Source of the DNA: Actinernus sp. WN-2022
Taxonomy: Eukaryota > Cnidaria > Anthozoa > Actiniaria > Actinernidae
Assembly: GCA_030867875.1 (NCBI GenBank)
Contig: JAOWCC010001501.1
Location: 22,317,036-22,381,035, forward strand
Length of the DNA: 64,000 bases
Direction: 5' to 3'
Part shown: piece after piece, positions 46,289 to 58,715 of the stretch
How the letters are laid out: each line of letters begins with the position of its first letter
Position numbering within the stretch: position 1 is the first letter of the stretch
The notes under the pieces: generated by a model
Database searches by the model: none
What the model saw: only the letters and a program-made list of their open reading frames with translations
What the model was told of the DNA's origin: nothing
Program-made: the position numbers and the translations under genes

Positions 46289-46937
46289 TTAAGAGTAAAA
46301 TGATTGATCCCCATTTTCACAAGAAATCTTACAGTCAAATTATTAAAAACTTTTTTTTATTTTCGGCGCCTTCAAACATAAACACAAAAAGTAATCTGCA
46401 CTATGTGTGGCATTCCAAACATTTCAGTTTACTTTAAAAAATTGCCAAAAATGGACAGAAATGTAATACAAATGATGCAAAAATGATTCAATAGTATTCA
46501 AAGACTGTTTTATCCGTATATTTTCTTTACCGTTTCTTTCCTGTTTTGAGACCATTTAATGTGGTACGTAAGATCATTACATTCATGCCAGAATATTTAA
46601 GTATCATTGAAGCGTTCATATTTTCCATAGATTTTCGTTTTTGACGGAAAAGAAATAAAATGGCAAAGGAGTGAATGGTATTCAGCGCCATTTTAACTAT
46701 GTTCTGTACAATGTTTTTATTTCAAAAATGTTTTGATCAAGTTAAGATATCATGTCACGTCAGAAAAAAATCATTTAAAACTGTGATATTATCCAATTCC
46801 TTTGAAGAAAAATATGTAACGTATTTTGATATTTTTAAAAGAAGTATCAAATCATAAGAGGAGTATAACAAGAATACATACAAAAGCAATTAACTCTCAT
46901 AAAAATCCTATGACATCCACGTTTGTAAACGATTATT

Positions 46938-49900
46938 TCACTTAAAATACTTCCAGGCACAAAATCCTACAATCCCAACAGTAACGGAGGCCATCAGGAT
47001 CTTGGTACTTGTCGTAAACAGTGGCTGTCTACGAATGTTACGCTCTCCGAACCAGCTGTCGCCTTTATACATTCCTACAGGACAAGCCATAAGGGCTCCA
47101 TAGAGTTGCAAAACACCCCTGTCAACCGATGGCTGAGCCTCTTCGTTCTGATCCATGTCTGCAACATCATCAGAGGAAGACTCGACGACACGTTCAGTGT
47201 CCGATAGCACCTCATCCTTATCCCCTGCTCTTTCGTCTGTAAGACTTCCCACGGTTTCACCTGTGATATTATTCGTGCTGACATTATTGATATCCACATA
47301 ATCTTTTACTGGATCCAACTCAGTGTCATTGTATTTTGCTTTTCCGGCATTTCCAACATCAGGTGATTGCATATTCTGAGCTTTGATGTAAAACAGGTTT
47401 TCTGCTTTTCTTTGCCCAGCAGTGTCGTTATCAGCTTCAATATTATGACAATCCACGCATCCGTCCACTTCATCGAGATTCTGTTCACCGCTACCCTTTT
47501 TTTCGGAAGAACAGTCTGAAGCAGTTACTTCGTTGCACGTTTTCCCATCCTGAGCTTCGTTATTACTCGACTTTTCAATGCCTTCGTGTTGCATCGAATC
47601 ACCACCATTGCAGTTCATGCCATCATCTTCTGTGGAAGAGTCAGGGTCACTTGTAATATTGTTCTGCAAACCTCCGTCTTTAATCGATAAGAAATATGTA
47701 CCGCTGCAGGTACTTGCATCAGCCTCACGCATGCACATCAGAAGAGCAAATATTTCTGTAAATTTTACTGCATGCAACTCTCCAGCAGTATTAACAAAGA
47801 GCCGAGCTTTGTGATCGACGTGGCCTGTAGAGAAGAAGATCCTCGCGTCTTGGGATAATTTGAAGAACCTGACAACTTCTCCATCACCTCTAAAGATTCG
47901 TGGAACCGTAGCAGTCTGGCTATTGACTCTAGGATAATCTTGTTTAGGCTCGGTGCTTATACGGGGACTTTCGCAACAGTCCAAAACAGCATCTCTGTCC
48001 ACTCCAGGGATCCCGTCGATACGCTCGCTGTCAGTTATCCAGTTGACATCGTCATTTATGTAGGGCATCGTCCCACCCGGAATATAAAGGGAGTAGTTAC
48101 CACTATACGTACCACGAGACGTTCGTGTACACACAGACATTAAAATGTCAAACTCCGTTATCGTCTTTTCTCCTGCAACTTCACTGAAGCGCCGAGTCTC
48201 CAAATCAAGAAGGATATCAGTGAGGAAGATATCCATATCATCAGATGGCTTGTATAGCTGGACTGCGTGCTCGTAACGACCAGGTTTCCGACCACGAAGA
48301 CTTGTAGCTTGACGATGAAATAGATTCCTGTGTGAGTTTCTATGTGAGGATATTGATACGACATCTTCTTCTTTCATTGAAGAATGCAGAGAGTGATTCA
48401 TTCTTTCTTGAGTACCGTACTGTACATACTCTAAAAGCATATCTTTGTTAGATGACACGTCCAAAGAAGAAAGCGACCGACTACTACCAGACTTTGACTC
48501 ACTTGCAAGGCTGAGAAGTTGCTGGTTGCCCTCACGCAATGAACGATTAGTAAATGAAGGCAATGATAGACTTCTAGGGATAAGTCTGGTGGCTTCCATA
48601 ACTTTTACGGGTGAGTTGGCAGGCACAGCTACCTCTTTCTTCGAGTCTTTGGACACTTCAGAGCATAACTGATTCGATAGAACAAGATCTTTCTTTTCAC
48701 TTTCATTTTCGATTAAGTTAATATCACCATCCCTCGTCGGGCAACAATCACCGGCAGTTGACTTTTCATCCACAACTATTAGACAGTACCTACCACTGCA
48801 TTCGTTCCGCCCTAACTCACTCACAGCAAGCACCAAATTAAACTCCTCCGTGAATTGGAAAGGTTGTGGTTCATCTTCTGTGATAAATTGCACAGCGTCA
48901 CAATCAATGAGGCCTTGTCTATAATATAAATTCATATCTTCCGATGGCTTAAAAAGTTTAATAGCTTGCTTATAACGAAGGTGCTTCTGTTGGCTTTTTG
49001 TAGTTTGACAATTGACTTGGCCTGATTCGGCCGCTGCGACATTTGAGTCTGGTCTATCTTTCTCAGGCGCAGATGTTACGGGCTGGCAGTTATAAACTTC
49101 AGAAGTATCCGAACTGTCATTTTGACGACGTAGAGTGTCAAGTGTGCAAACTTGCAAAGAAGGAAGAGACCAGCTACGACTGACGTGTTGTTGACGTGTT
49201 TTCATTGTCTTGGTGGCACTTGCAAGGCCTTCGGAATCGACTTGAACTGTTATAGCAAAGCAAGGCATGGAAACACTTCGAAGTTCATATGGCTCATTGT
49301 TGCTTCGTTTTGAGACGTAACCGAAAGACACTTCACTTGTCGAGTTCTTTGTCAGTTTTGATTGTTTAAGGGGTGAAGCACTTCTCCGCGGTCTCTGCCT
49401 ATCTTCCTTCCTGCCTGAGGTACGATCTGTGGGTGAAACTGTCATTTCCCCGTAAGAAATTACCAAAATGTAATTACCAAGTAACGTTTGACTGTCTACA
49501 TGTACTTCACCCACAGTCATAAGAATTTCGATTTTCTCTGTAAAACCCACCAGCTTTGGTCGGCTGACTGCGTCATAAAGTTGAGTATCACAGTTAAACA
49601 AACCATTAACAAAGTAGACGCGCATGTCCTCAGAAGCTTTAAAGAACCTTAAAACCTCTAAACAGCGCCCACGGCTTTGTGGACTTGTGTCACTCTTACA
49701 CTTGACTTGGGTACAGGCTGGAGAAAAGTCTGTATCAGCTTTCTCAGAAGGTCTATGAGCTGCTTTCTTATCATTCGAACGCGTTTGTGGTCGACTTGCT
49801 CTACAGTTTGACTCATGTGCTGTCTTGTCCAACTGTGGATGTAAAGAACCTGTCCTAGGCAAAACACAAGTGCTAGATTGCGATTTTCTTTCACAAAAAC

Positions 49901-52900
49901 TGTGCTGCCTGTGCAATGACACTCTGTAAACAAAGGAAGGCCACGAAAGACTTCTCCGCATAAGTCTGACACCGTTGGTACTTCCTGTAGACAAGACACA
50001 ATTTTGGCGTGTTTCCTTATGTGAGTCCTTGATCAGGATCATATCCGAGGTTTGGACTTGTAAAGCCTCTTTACGAACAATTGATCTGGTGACATCATTA
50101 ACAGTATTGCAGTCATCAGATCTTCTGAGGTCGCCATTGCCACTGCCGTCCTGATTTTCCTGTTTTCGTACTTCATCACTTTCCATTGCAGTGTCCTGAC
50201 GAACTCTGTCTTCTTGTTTGGTGTTGTCCAGATACGCGCTGAGAAGATCGTCTCGAACCGTTCCACTTGGTTTAACTCCTGTGATAGTACTTGAATCAAG
50301 TTTCTTAGCAGGAGAAGCTGGTCGCCAAAGTTCGCGTCTGACATCTTCCACTTGAGCTGATGAAGAATTGTCTCCGCTGTTAACAGCGATTACACGAGCG
50401 TGGTCTTCATACGTGCCTTGTAGAATGCTATCCGATGTAGAAGTTCTTAGTTCTCTTTCATCCCCATAAAACGCATCACTTCTTGTAGCGTCCCTTAAGG
50501 AATCTTTTCTTGCATCTTTATGGTTACCAATTCTATTGTGTACACTCTTTGATCTCGCAGCATTCCAGCTTCTGCTGGTTGGCTGTCTAAGTAGCTGGCT
50601 TTGAGTATCTCCTCTTTCGAATTGATGACTTTGTTCTCCAAGGCCCCAGTCCTTAAGTGGATTTAGCTTTCGCCTTGCACGAGCTCGAAATTCCTTCTCG
50701 TCGTATTGCGGAAGGTTACTTGCATCCACTTCATCTGTTTCATTTTGAGAGAAGAATGGATCAAGATCTCCGTCTTCTACCGAATGGAAAATATCGTTAT
50801 GAGAATCCCCTGGGGATGGGGCTTGGTTGCCAGTGTGACTCCCCCTGTTGGGACATGCGTGTAAGGAGGTATAGATTCTTAGTGTCCCACTATCTGTTAC
50901 TTTGAGACGCGTCCTTGATCGACGGCGTCTTCGTATAGGGCTGCTTCTGGTTCGACGTCCATTTATATATCTGTTGAAGATGATGACGCTGTTTACCGTT
51001 ACAAAATACTACGTTGTTTACCATTACAAAATACTACGTTGTTTACCGTTACAAAATACTACGTTGTTTACCATTACAAAATACTACGTTGTTTACCGTT
51101 ACAAAATACGTTGTTTACCATTAGAAAATGTTACGTTGATTACGTACTTTACCGCTACACAATATTACGTTATTTACCATTTAATATCAACGTCGAATAC
51201 ACTTACCGTTCAATAAAAAAAACCGTGACTGCAATGCAAACAGCGCAGCAGAAGTTGCCGAGATATGTCCAGCAGTTGTTCACTACATCTGCATAAATGT
51301 CCTTCCACATGCTAATGTAAAATACCTCTGTATAGAGTATAAAGATAACTATTAATAAATAGATCAAATCCAAGTGAGCACCGTTGCAGTACGATGGCGT
51401 CGATTTCAACTTGCCTTGGAGCGGTTTTCGATTGAGTGTCGTAAATCTAAATCAAAAGAAATTACAGAACCAATCACGGGACCAAGTAAAATACAATGAG
51501 CCAATCACGGCAGCAAGTAAAACACAATGAGCCAATCACGAGAGCAGGTAAAACACAATGAGCCAATCACAGGAGCAAGTAAAACACAATGAGCCAATCA
51601 CGAGAGCAAGTAAAACACAATGAGCCAATCACGAGAGCAAGTAAAACACAATGAGCCAATCACGAGAGCAAGTAAAACACAATGAGCCAATCACATGAAC
51701 AAGTAAAACACAATGAGCCAATCAAAGGAATGAGTAGAACACAATGAACCAATCGCGGGAGCAAGTAAAAACACAATGAACCAATCACGAACTGAAGTAA
51801 TATTTGAAAGAATCACGAGGAAAAGTAAAACGCAACCGTAGATAACTCTCGATATAACGAAAATTGATTGAATGACGGGCCAAAACATTCTTAGGCCGTT
51901 TGCACTATGACGTCAGTTGACTACAACTGAGAATCCTTTGCGCTGATTCTTTTGTTCCTCTAATTTAGACCATTGTCTTGGTATTCTCAGAGGAATCTTA
52001 AAAATTTGAATAAAGAATTCGAAAAGGATTCTGGTATATAGTTGCAGTCAACTGACGTAATAGTCCAAACGGCCTATTATCACAGTTTTCTGGGATAAAA
52101 CAATGGTTTGGGCCCGGTAGCCTCGCACTGGTGGGTTTCAGAACGAGTTTACCAGACGAGAACAAAGGTTTTTATTCTCCTGGGACTCAATATGGCCGAC
52201 GCGCGATAAAAAGGCAATCGAGTCTCGAAAAGTAATTCGGTGATTGCTTTTAAATTTGATCGATTGTGTATGCAACAAAAGGTCCTGTTACATGCACGAG
52301 GTTTTTTCTTGCAACGCAACCTTTACGATAGAAAATCATTTCAAGTTGCTTTGGTGTCGGACGTTCACAACATTGTTTGAAACTTACAATGAGATCGCAT
52401 TTTAGCTTGCGTAGCGTTGCGAAATGTAGAAGATAGTTCTACTTTCCTTGCAACTCGTCTCGCAATTTTTCGGGAGACGAGCTGCAAGGGGCTGTTACAC
52501 GCGCAATTTCGTCTGCAACTTGTTTCTCAAACACGTTACGTTGCGTTGGAAGTTCTGAATTTTTGAAGAACGTTTGAAGAAACTTGGGCCTTTCGTATGA
52601 TTGCAATCACGTGGTTGTACTGGACGGCAATTTTTTTTTTGACATCATATATTTTAAGGACTTGTATCAGATCGGTAGTGTGATTAGCAAAGCCTGTTTG
52701 TAGATGCTATTAATTTTCCACATCCAATCGATCGTCAATCTTTCTTGCCATCCAGTAAAGCCTTTCCCATGGGATCACAAGCGCAATTCATTGGTTATTG
52801 GCACGTGACTGTTTCCTGCAAGACCTATTGCTTCATGTAACAGGATCTAAAGTTGAAACACCTTTTCGAACAATAATTAAGTAAGTCGAAAGGCCACATT

Positions 52901-53286
52901 CAATGCGTCAAAATTCGATTTTTTGCCCCGTGTAGATTGTGAACCAGCTACTAAATTCATCATTCATTTTGTGTACTTCTTGCCCTTTGTTGGAAATTTT
53001 AATGTTCTCCTTATGCAAAAACGAAAAAACTCAGTTTCGGAATAGAGTTTACATTTTGACACATTGAACGTTTTTCATTTCTTTGCCAATGTACTCACCG
53101 AAAACATTTGTAAATAGAAATCCGCCATCGCATAACATAACGAGTACAAGAGCAAAAACCGCTGCTACGAGACATCTCAATAGCAAAGGCATACTTGTAA
53201 ACTATTTTAACCAAAACAACCTCTCGATATAAATATTTTATCAAACATATAACCAGATTTAGGATGTTTAATATTGCAATTAACAT
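46938..53286 (-). CDS. Large protein with four copies of an unrecognised domain, RSxSxP motifs and membrane segments
   Basis: Proposed exons: 53099-53286 (ATG at 53286, donor GTGAGT), 51207-51311 (donor GTAAGT), 50970 down to 46938 (acceptor after TCATCATCTTCAACAG). Phases match and the total is 4326 nt, 1441 residues. The large exon is certain; the first two exons are inferred. The N-terminal exons encode hydrophobic stretches (MLIAILNILNLVICLIKYLY; FCCAVCIAVTVFFIE) followed by a basic cluster (RSSPIRRRRRSR). Four ~73-residue repeats start near residues 532, 761, 994 and 1127, sharing LFKPSEDM...GL-x-D...F-x-FTE...S/L-G-x-Y-x-L-x-I. Four RSxSxP motifs (near 437, 662, 696, 897) match the 14-3-3 mode I consensus. 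The C-terminus after FTTSTKILM is a single membrane span, a tail anchor. Function and family not recognised. Confidence 0.75.
50985..51190. repeat. 25-bp minisatellite filling a short intron
   Basis: GTTTACCGTTACAAAATACT plus ACGTT, alternating with a GTTTACCATT variant, repeats about six to seven times and occupies most of the 236-bp intron between the second and third exons of the large gene. Confidence 0.85.
51410..51870. repeat. 31-bp minisatellite with CCAATCA motifs
   Basis: About ten units of CCAATCACGAGAGCAAGTAA plus AACACAATGAG. It begins beside GAGCGGTTTTCGATTGAGTG, a diverged form of the end of the inverted-repeat element at 53629. It lies in the first intron of the modelled large gene. 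Confidence 0.85.
51889..52077. mobile_element. MITE-like inverted-repeat element
   Basis: TAGGCCGTTTGCACTATGAC and GTCAGTTGACTACAACT on the left are mirrored at the right end (AGTTGCAGTCAACTGACG to CCAAACGGCCTA). About 190 bp in total. Confidence 0.75.
52283..52844. mobile_element. Putative MITE with short inverted ends
   Basis: GGTCCTGTTACATGCA at the left and its inverse TTCATGTAACAGGATC at the right, with CAACGCAAC-rich inside. The piece around CAGTAAAGCCTTTCCCATGG recurs inverted near 58380. Confidence 0.5.
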
Positions 53287-53628
53287 TGTGACGTAGACGA
53301 CAGGTTCGAAAAATACTGCGCATGTCCATTCAGCGGTAGAAGTCGCGGGCGCAGCTGTAAATGATCCTAAATGTTTTATACAGAAACTCGCCACATTGCC
53401 AACAAGACCAAAGAGGAAAATCGCAAGAGTTAAGAGGACATCAAGTCAACTAAATTTGGGACTGTATGGTTAATCATAAGTACTTAAATATCGAAGTAAA
53501 ATTTCAACCAAAATGATGTGCGCGAGCATAATTTCACGGGGTGAGATTTGCGCATGCGCATTTCATACTTTCTACATGGACCATGCGCCGAGACCAACCG
53601 TTTCAGTAAAGGGGCCCTAATCCAGGAC

Positions 53629-53948
53629 TAGAGCGGTTTTCGATCGAGTGTCGTAAAATCTAATCCAACGTAATTACAGAGCCAATTACGAGAGCAAGTA
53701 AAACCAATGAACCAATCACGAACTGAAGTAATTCACAATCACGATTGGTTTTACTTGAACCAATCATAGATCTAAGGCACAGTAAACACAATCGTGGATA
53801 ACTAACCAATCAAACTCAAAAACAATCACGATTGGTTTTACTTCAACCAATCACGAGGCAAAGCAAACACAATCGTGGATAACTAACCAATCAAACTCGA
53901 AAAGCAATCACCTAATTACTTTTCGACACTCGATCGAAAACCGCTACA
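53629..53948. mobile_element. Inverted-repeat element with CCAATCA-rich interior
   Basis: Ends AGCGGTTTTCGATCGAGTGT and its exact inverse at 53925-53946. The interior holds several CCAATCA and TGATTGG motifs. Related single ends occur at 51418 and about 59788, each beside a CCAATCA-bearing minisatellite. Confidence 0.75.
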
Positions 53949-55136
53949 ATTTTTGTTTCATGGCCGACCAGCATAATTTTTTACTAGTAATCCTATATTG
54001 GAGGACACCCTTTTTTACCAAGAGAATCAGAATTCTAAGTTAAAATTAATTTCAGGATTAATGCCGCTAATTGGGCTTTCAACAGCCGAGTACTGGGATT
54101 TTTGAAGCAAACCTTCATTTCATCAAAAGGAAAAAATGGAGTATTTCAAATTGAACATAGAAATTCCCGCCATTTTGTGATATTTTTAGTAACAATATTT
54201 CAACATTCAGGAAAACATATTTCGATTAAAGAAATATATCTCTGTGTTCTCTTCAGTTTTGAAGTTCTGTTAACATGTTCTTTCACGAGGTACCATCAAA
54301 TCAATCAAGTCACAATGTGAAATGCCAAATTCGTGACGTCATTTTTTCGCCAAAACCATTAAAATATGTAATTTCTGACGGTTGAGCGATATAGTCAGAA
54401 ATTGATATTCTGTCAGCACGGTAAAGAGGTTTGGGTAGGAGACTATAGCATTATGGGTAATGCTTCTAGCATATATAATGCTTCGAGCGGGAAAAATAGT
54501 CATTCTAGGCCAGTCAGCTCCACGTTTGTTTCGAATTTATTTTATTTATCTTATTGATTATAGTACGGTTACTTTGTATAGACTTAGTAAGTCGATTGTT
54601 AGTTCTCTAGCCCTCGGAGAACTAGGGTTGCTGCATTAGGTCGACGAGTACGTTTCCGCATTTCCCCACGTTTTTTGGCCACAACCCCAGGGTGGTTTTT
54701 TCGTGGTTTAAGCGGTTTTTCGTATCTGGCAGTTTCCCATTAGTTAGGAATACAATTTATATTAGTTAATTGTATTGTAGTATACGGAGTTGTCTGGAGA
54801 CTATCAGCAAATTTGTTGGTACATGGTACGAGCATTTTGTTGTAAAGTTTGACGCCGATTGAATTAAAATGGATGAAATTATTTGAAAACCGCCGATTGT
54901 AGGGTTATTTCAGCCCAGCGTCGTTCGATTCTCTTTTCTTTTTTACGAGAAATCCTGTGCATGCACTGATTTATAAACCACTGTGAGCGTGCGCATGCGC
55001 TTTTGATGAGCCCATCGCACGCGCGCGCGTCTCGCCAGTTTCCCGCCAAAACTAAAAGAAAACACGTACGCGTAGTTACGTGAGATGTTTCGAGAAAAAC
55101 AAGAAAACTACTTAAAAGCTAAGCCTTAGACTTTAA
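53949..55136. other. Intergenic, nothing recognised
   Basis: No coding frame or clear repeat was supported in this AT-rich stretch. Confidence 0.35.
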
Positions 55137-55587
55137 GTAATGGTCCGCGCAAGAGGTAGGCATATGTTATGCATGGAATGTAAAAAGGTGCTAATTGTGG
55201 TATTGTTTCAATCTTCCACCTCATTGGCTTAGACATTAAAATCTATCTAAAATTGAAGAAGGAGAACATTTTTTCTCATTTTGTAAACAGATTTGAATTT
55301 CATCTAGTGAAAACTCTCATAACTTTCAATATGACGAACTTTCAATATGGGGAACATTTTTGAATTGAACGTTTTCTTGGTTATTGTTTTGCACTCTTCT
55401 GATTGGACTAAATGTTTTCACACAAAAGAACTCTATCTTTAAAATGCATTTTTAGTGGATATAATTTAAGAAAGTTATGATATAAGGGTTGATGAGTTGT
55501 CAGTATGAAAAACAGAAAATACTAAAGTGGGGAAGCAAATTGCATCTGAACAATAGAATTCTGCCTACCTCTTGCGCGGACTGTTAC
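55137..55587. mobile_element. TTAA-flanked inverted-repeat element, copy 5
   Basis: Left end GTAATGGTCCGCGCAAGAGG, right end the inverse with two mismatches (CCTCTTGCGCGGACTGTTAC). TTAA at 55133-55136 and 55588-55591. 451 bp, non-coding. Confidence 0.8.
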
Positions 55588-56102
55588 TTAACAGGTTGAA
55601 GTTTACTTTATTTGCATGTGTGTATTTATGTGAATTTATGTGAATTTACCAAACGATTGTCGATCTTTCTAAAACAGCGTTTTTAAAATAGCGTCGAGGG
55701 CACTTTTCCGCGTTATTACCGAGTCAGGCATGTGATTTTCCTTGAATCGCACACTCCCAATAAATTACTAGATTTACTTTTGTTTATATTTTTCTAAGTT
55801 ATAAATTGGGTGTGTAACTTCTCTCAGCCAATCAGCGTCTGATTTCGCAAACGCGTTTCAGTTGTGACCATGCGATTCTAAAAAAAGAAAGACTGGAAAC
55901 ATAGCCGAGAGCTCAAGGTAGCAAAATTGCACAAAAAAGCGAAAGAATGTATCTACTTTCTATCGTAAATGGTCGCACTTTCTTATCATCGACTGCTACC
56001 TAATAGTAGTGACGTCACAACCTTCAGATATTGTACGCATGCGCAGTCAATGCTTTAGCCAGCTATCGAGAGTTAGCCGTATTCTTAACCAATCAGAATT
56101 AA

Positions 56103-56641
56103 AGTGCATATAAGCCCTGGCCAGTTATGCTTTTTTTTGACAGCATATACCTTAAAAGGTAGGGAAAAAATCCTTTTTTTTTTATAAAAATGTTTTCATT
56201 ATTTTTTCAGCGACTAAACTTCCAAATGTAGAATAATTTCCGCGCACTTTCGGGTACTGGGACGAGAATAAAACGTGACGTCATCAACAGAACTAGTCTC
56301 TTCGCGGGTATAAAGCGTTGGCTTATTTACAAAATAATTGTATAGATAACCGAGAAAGATAATAATATCGCGCTAAACGTTTCGGAGAGCTTTATTCGGC
56401 AAGTATTTAATACAATGGCGCATCGAGCGTGTTCTGTTGATGACGTCAAAACTAGACCCAGCGCCAATTTTGTAAAGCGCTCTCGTGCGCTTGATTTTCG
56501 TCCACAGGCAACCCAAGACACGTTTTTGGGCAACTTTGAACGGCCAATACACCATAACAAATCAACTTTTTATTCCGGAATCCTTTGTCTATGGCCTCGT
56601 CTCTTCGTAAGAAATATACTTAGCCAGGGCTTATATGCACT
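56103..56641. mobile_element. TTAA-flanked inverted-repeat element, copy 6
   Basis: AGTGCATATAAGCCCTGGC and its perfect inverse, bordered by TTAA (56099-56102 and 56642-56645). 539 bp. Short frames inside are unsupported. Confidence 0.8.
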
Positions 56642-56675
56642 TTAAGATCGTGAGTAAAATATATAATATCACACT

Positions 56676-57115
56676 TTATTCACACGTGATGATTTTCGAG
56701 ACCAGCAAACTGAGATCTCTTACATCAAAATAACGAGTCATCTCAAAGTGTACCTATAAATCAACCTTTTTCCCGAAAATATATCGACGATTTTTTACTG
56801 TATTTTGCAGTCATGCATACACAGCCTCGTTGATATTATGCAGATAAATATATTTCTTTTTCAAACTTCTACAGTTTACTTACATAAACAACCTCTTTTA
56901 GAGGAAAGAGTTATTTATCCTTAAAACGTTTATGTAAATTAGCTGTACGCAATCCCATACAAGAGTCTATAAATTCCATCCTCAATATTTTTTCGTAATT
57001 TCATCCTATATTAAAACTTTCCAAGTGTTGATTTATAGGTGTTCTTTGAGATGAGTCGTTATTTCTTGTAGATATCCCAGTTTGCAAATCTAAAAAAATT
57101 AGCACGTGTGGATAA
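56676..57115. mobile_element. Foldback element
   Basis: Left arm TTATTCACACGTG to CACCTATAAATCAAC-like sequence (about 95 bp) pairs with the right arm from TTGATTTATAGGTG to CACGTGTGGATAA, with mismatches. Spacer about 250 bp. Confidence 0.65.
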
Positions 57116-57154
57116 GGTGCAATAAGATGAATAAGACGTGTGAATAAGATGGTA

Positions 57155-57268
57155 TATACTTCATGGTAGTGTTTCGTTCCATATAGCCTCCCTGCATAAT
57201 GAATTTCTCTACTGTTTTACAGTATTATGCAGGTAGACTATATGGAACGAAACACTACCATGAAGTAT
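57155..57268. repeat. Long hairpin with ~46-bp arms and short loop
   Basis: TATACTTCATGGTAGTGTTT to CTGCATAAT pairs almost perfectly with ATTATGCAG to AAACACTACCATGAAGTATA. The loop is about 22 nt. Confidence 0.8.
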
Positions 57269-57689
57269 AAACCAACGAGATTGTGAATATGATTATAATA
57301 AAAGTAAATTCCACCTGGTAAACTCAACGGATAGAACAAACACTAACAGGAAAACTTCAACGATGCGCAATTGTTTTAATGCCAAGAACAGCGTCACAAC
57401 GATCACAATAAGATCGTGACTTCAAGGTCTTCACTGGGTTCAAGAAATGCGTTGAACAAAACCTGTTTACACTTGTTTTTAGCAGTAAATGAGAAACGTT
57501 TTCGAGGCTTTATTATTCATAGAAAAAAAAAAATCGAAAATGGGCTAAAATGTTAGCACTTAGCCAAGCGTAAAATGTTTAATTGATTAACACTGTCAAC
57601 CCCAAAATGATAAACTTTCTCATGACGAAAGACAAAATAACTAGTCAGATTAGCAGAGTATGCTTTTCTGGTTAAATTTGAGACAATAC

Positions 57690-58003
57690 TCCAGTTTCCT
57701 ATTCAAAAATTACCGCTGAATTAAATGACTACAGACGCATGTACTCAGGCTTAGCCTCATTCTGAAGTTAAACATTCTTAAATACCAGCGAGAAGGCGCA
57801 AAATGCGAAACTACAACTTACAATTAATGAGTTTGATAAGTGCTATTCACAATACTACTTCACAAAACGCGGAGTTCTGAATAGCCCACCTTCTTGCTGG
57901 TATTTATGAATGTTAAACTTCAGAACGAGGCTAAGCCTGAGTACATGCGTCTGTAGTCATTGCATTCAGCGGTAATTTTCAAATAGGAAACTGGAGTATT
58001 GTG
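57690..58003. mobile_element. Foldback element with ~115-bp arms
   Basis: ACAATACTCCAGTTTCCTAT to TAAATACCAGCGAGAAGG is mirrored by CCTTCTTGCTGGTATTTA to GGAAACTGGAGTATTGT. Confidence 0.75.
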
Positions 58004-58561
58004 ATACAGGATGGAGAAATACTACTTTTAACTGCAATTTATAGAGCAACATGAATCGGTTCACTGTAACCAAAATAAAGTTTATCGAATAAGCTTTTGT
58101 AATCCACTTTAATCTTTGCCATCCTCTATCGAAAACGTTTGAAAAGCATATCAGGACATTCGCATGTTATTTCTCTTCGATCTTAGGCCGTTGTTTTTGG
58201 TAGTTTTGTTTTAATGAAACTGCAAGGTTTAATTAAATTAACAGTTTCCCCTTCAAGTACAATCAATCCTTCTTTCCTTTTAGCTCTCAGCTGCACACTA
58301 ACGTATCAGAACAGCAACAATCTGGAGTGGTACCAAGCTGCTCTTAAATACTTCATCAATGAATGACTTCGTGATCCCCATGGGAAAGGCTTTACTGCAA
58401 ACAATCTCCAGAATCGCAGTTTTGAGTATTCAATACAACCACGTGATCTGTATCCCGCAAAAGGCCTACAAGACTTAGTTCTGTGATAAATGTTTCATGA
58501 ATAGAACGAATACACAATCAGTTCCACTAACAAGGTCGCCTAAGAACTTTAGTATACAGCA

Positions 58562-58713
58562 GCCTAGTCTCTTGGCCTTCTGGCTGGTATTTTGTCTGAG
58601 TGGGTTAATGGGATCCCTGTGGTTTGTGACGTGACGTCACCAGCAGTACAAACCACAGGGATCCCATTAACCCACTCAGACAAAATACCAGCCAGAATGC
58701 CTACGGACTAGGC
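58562..58713. mobile_element. Foldback element with ~65-bp arms
   Basis: CCTAGTCTCTTGGCCTTCTG to GATCCCTGTGGTTTGT pairs with ACAAACCACAGGGATC to GACTAGG. The loop contains the palindrome GGTGACGTCACGTCAC in reverse reading. Confidence 0.8.
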
Positions 58714-58715
58714 TG

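Noticed and set aside
45780..46640. 3' UTR or additional exon of the large gene
   Set aside because: The interval is occupied by a foldback fragment and a TTAA element. An AATAAA on the minus strand near 46716-46721 is a sufficient end for the transcript.
53287..53460. Further 5' coding extension of the large gene (LTLAIFLFGLVGNVASF)
   Set aside because: The frame is open and hydrophobic, but an in-frame TGA lies just upstream with no ATG or acceptor between, so the start was placed at the ATG at 53286.
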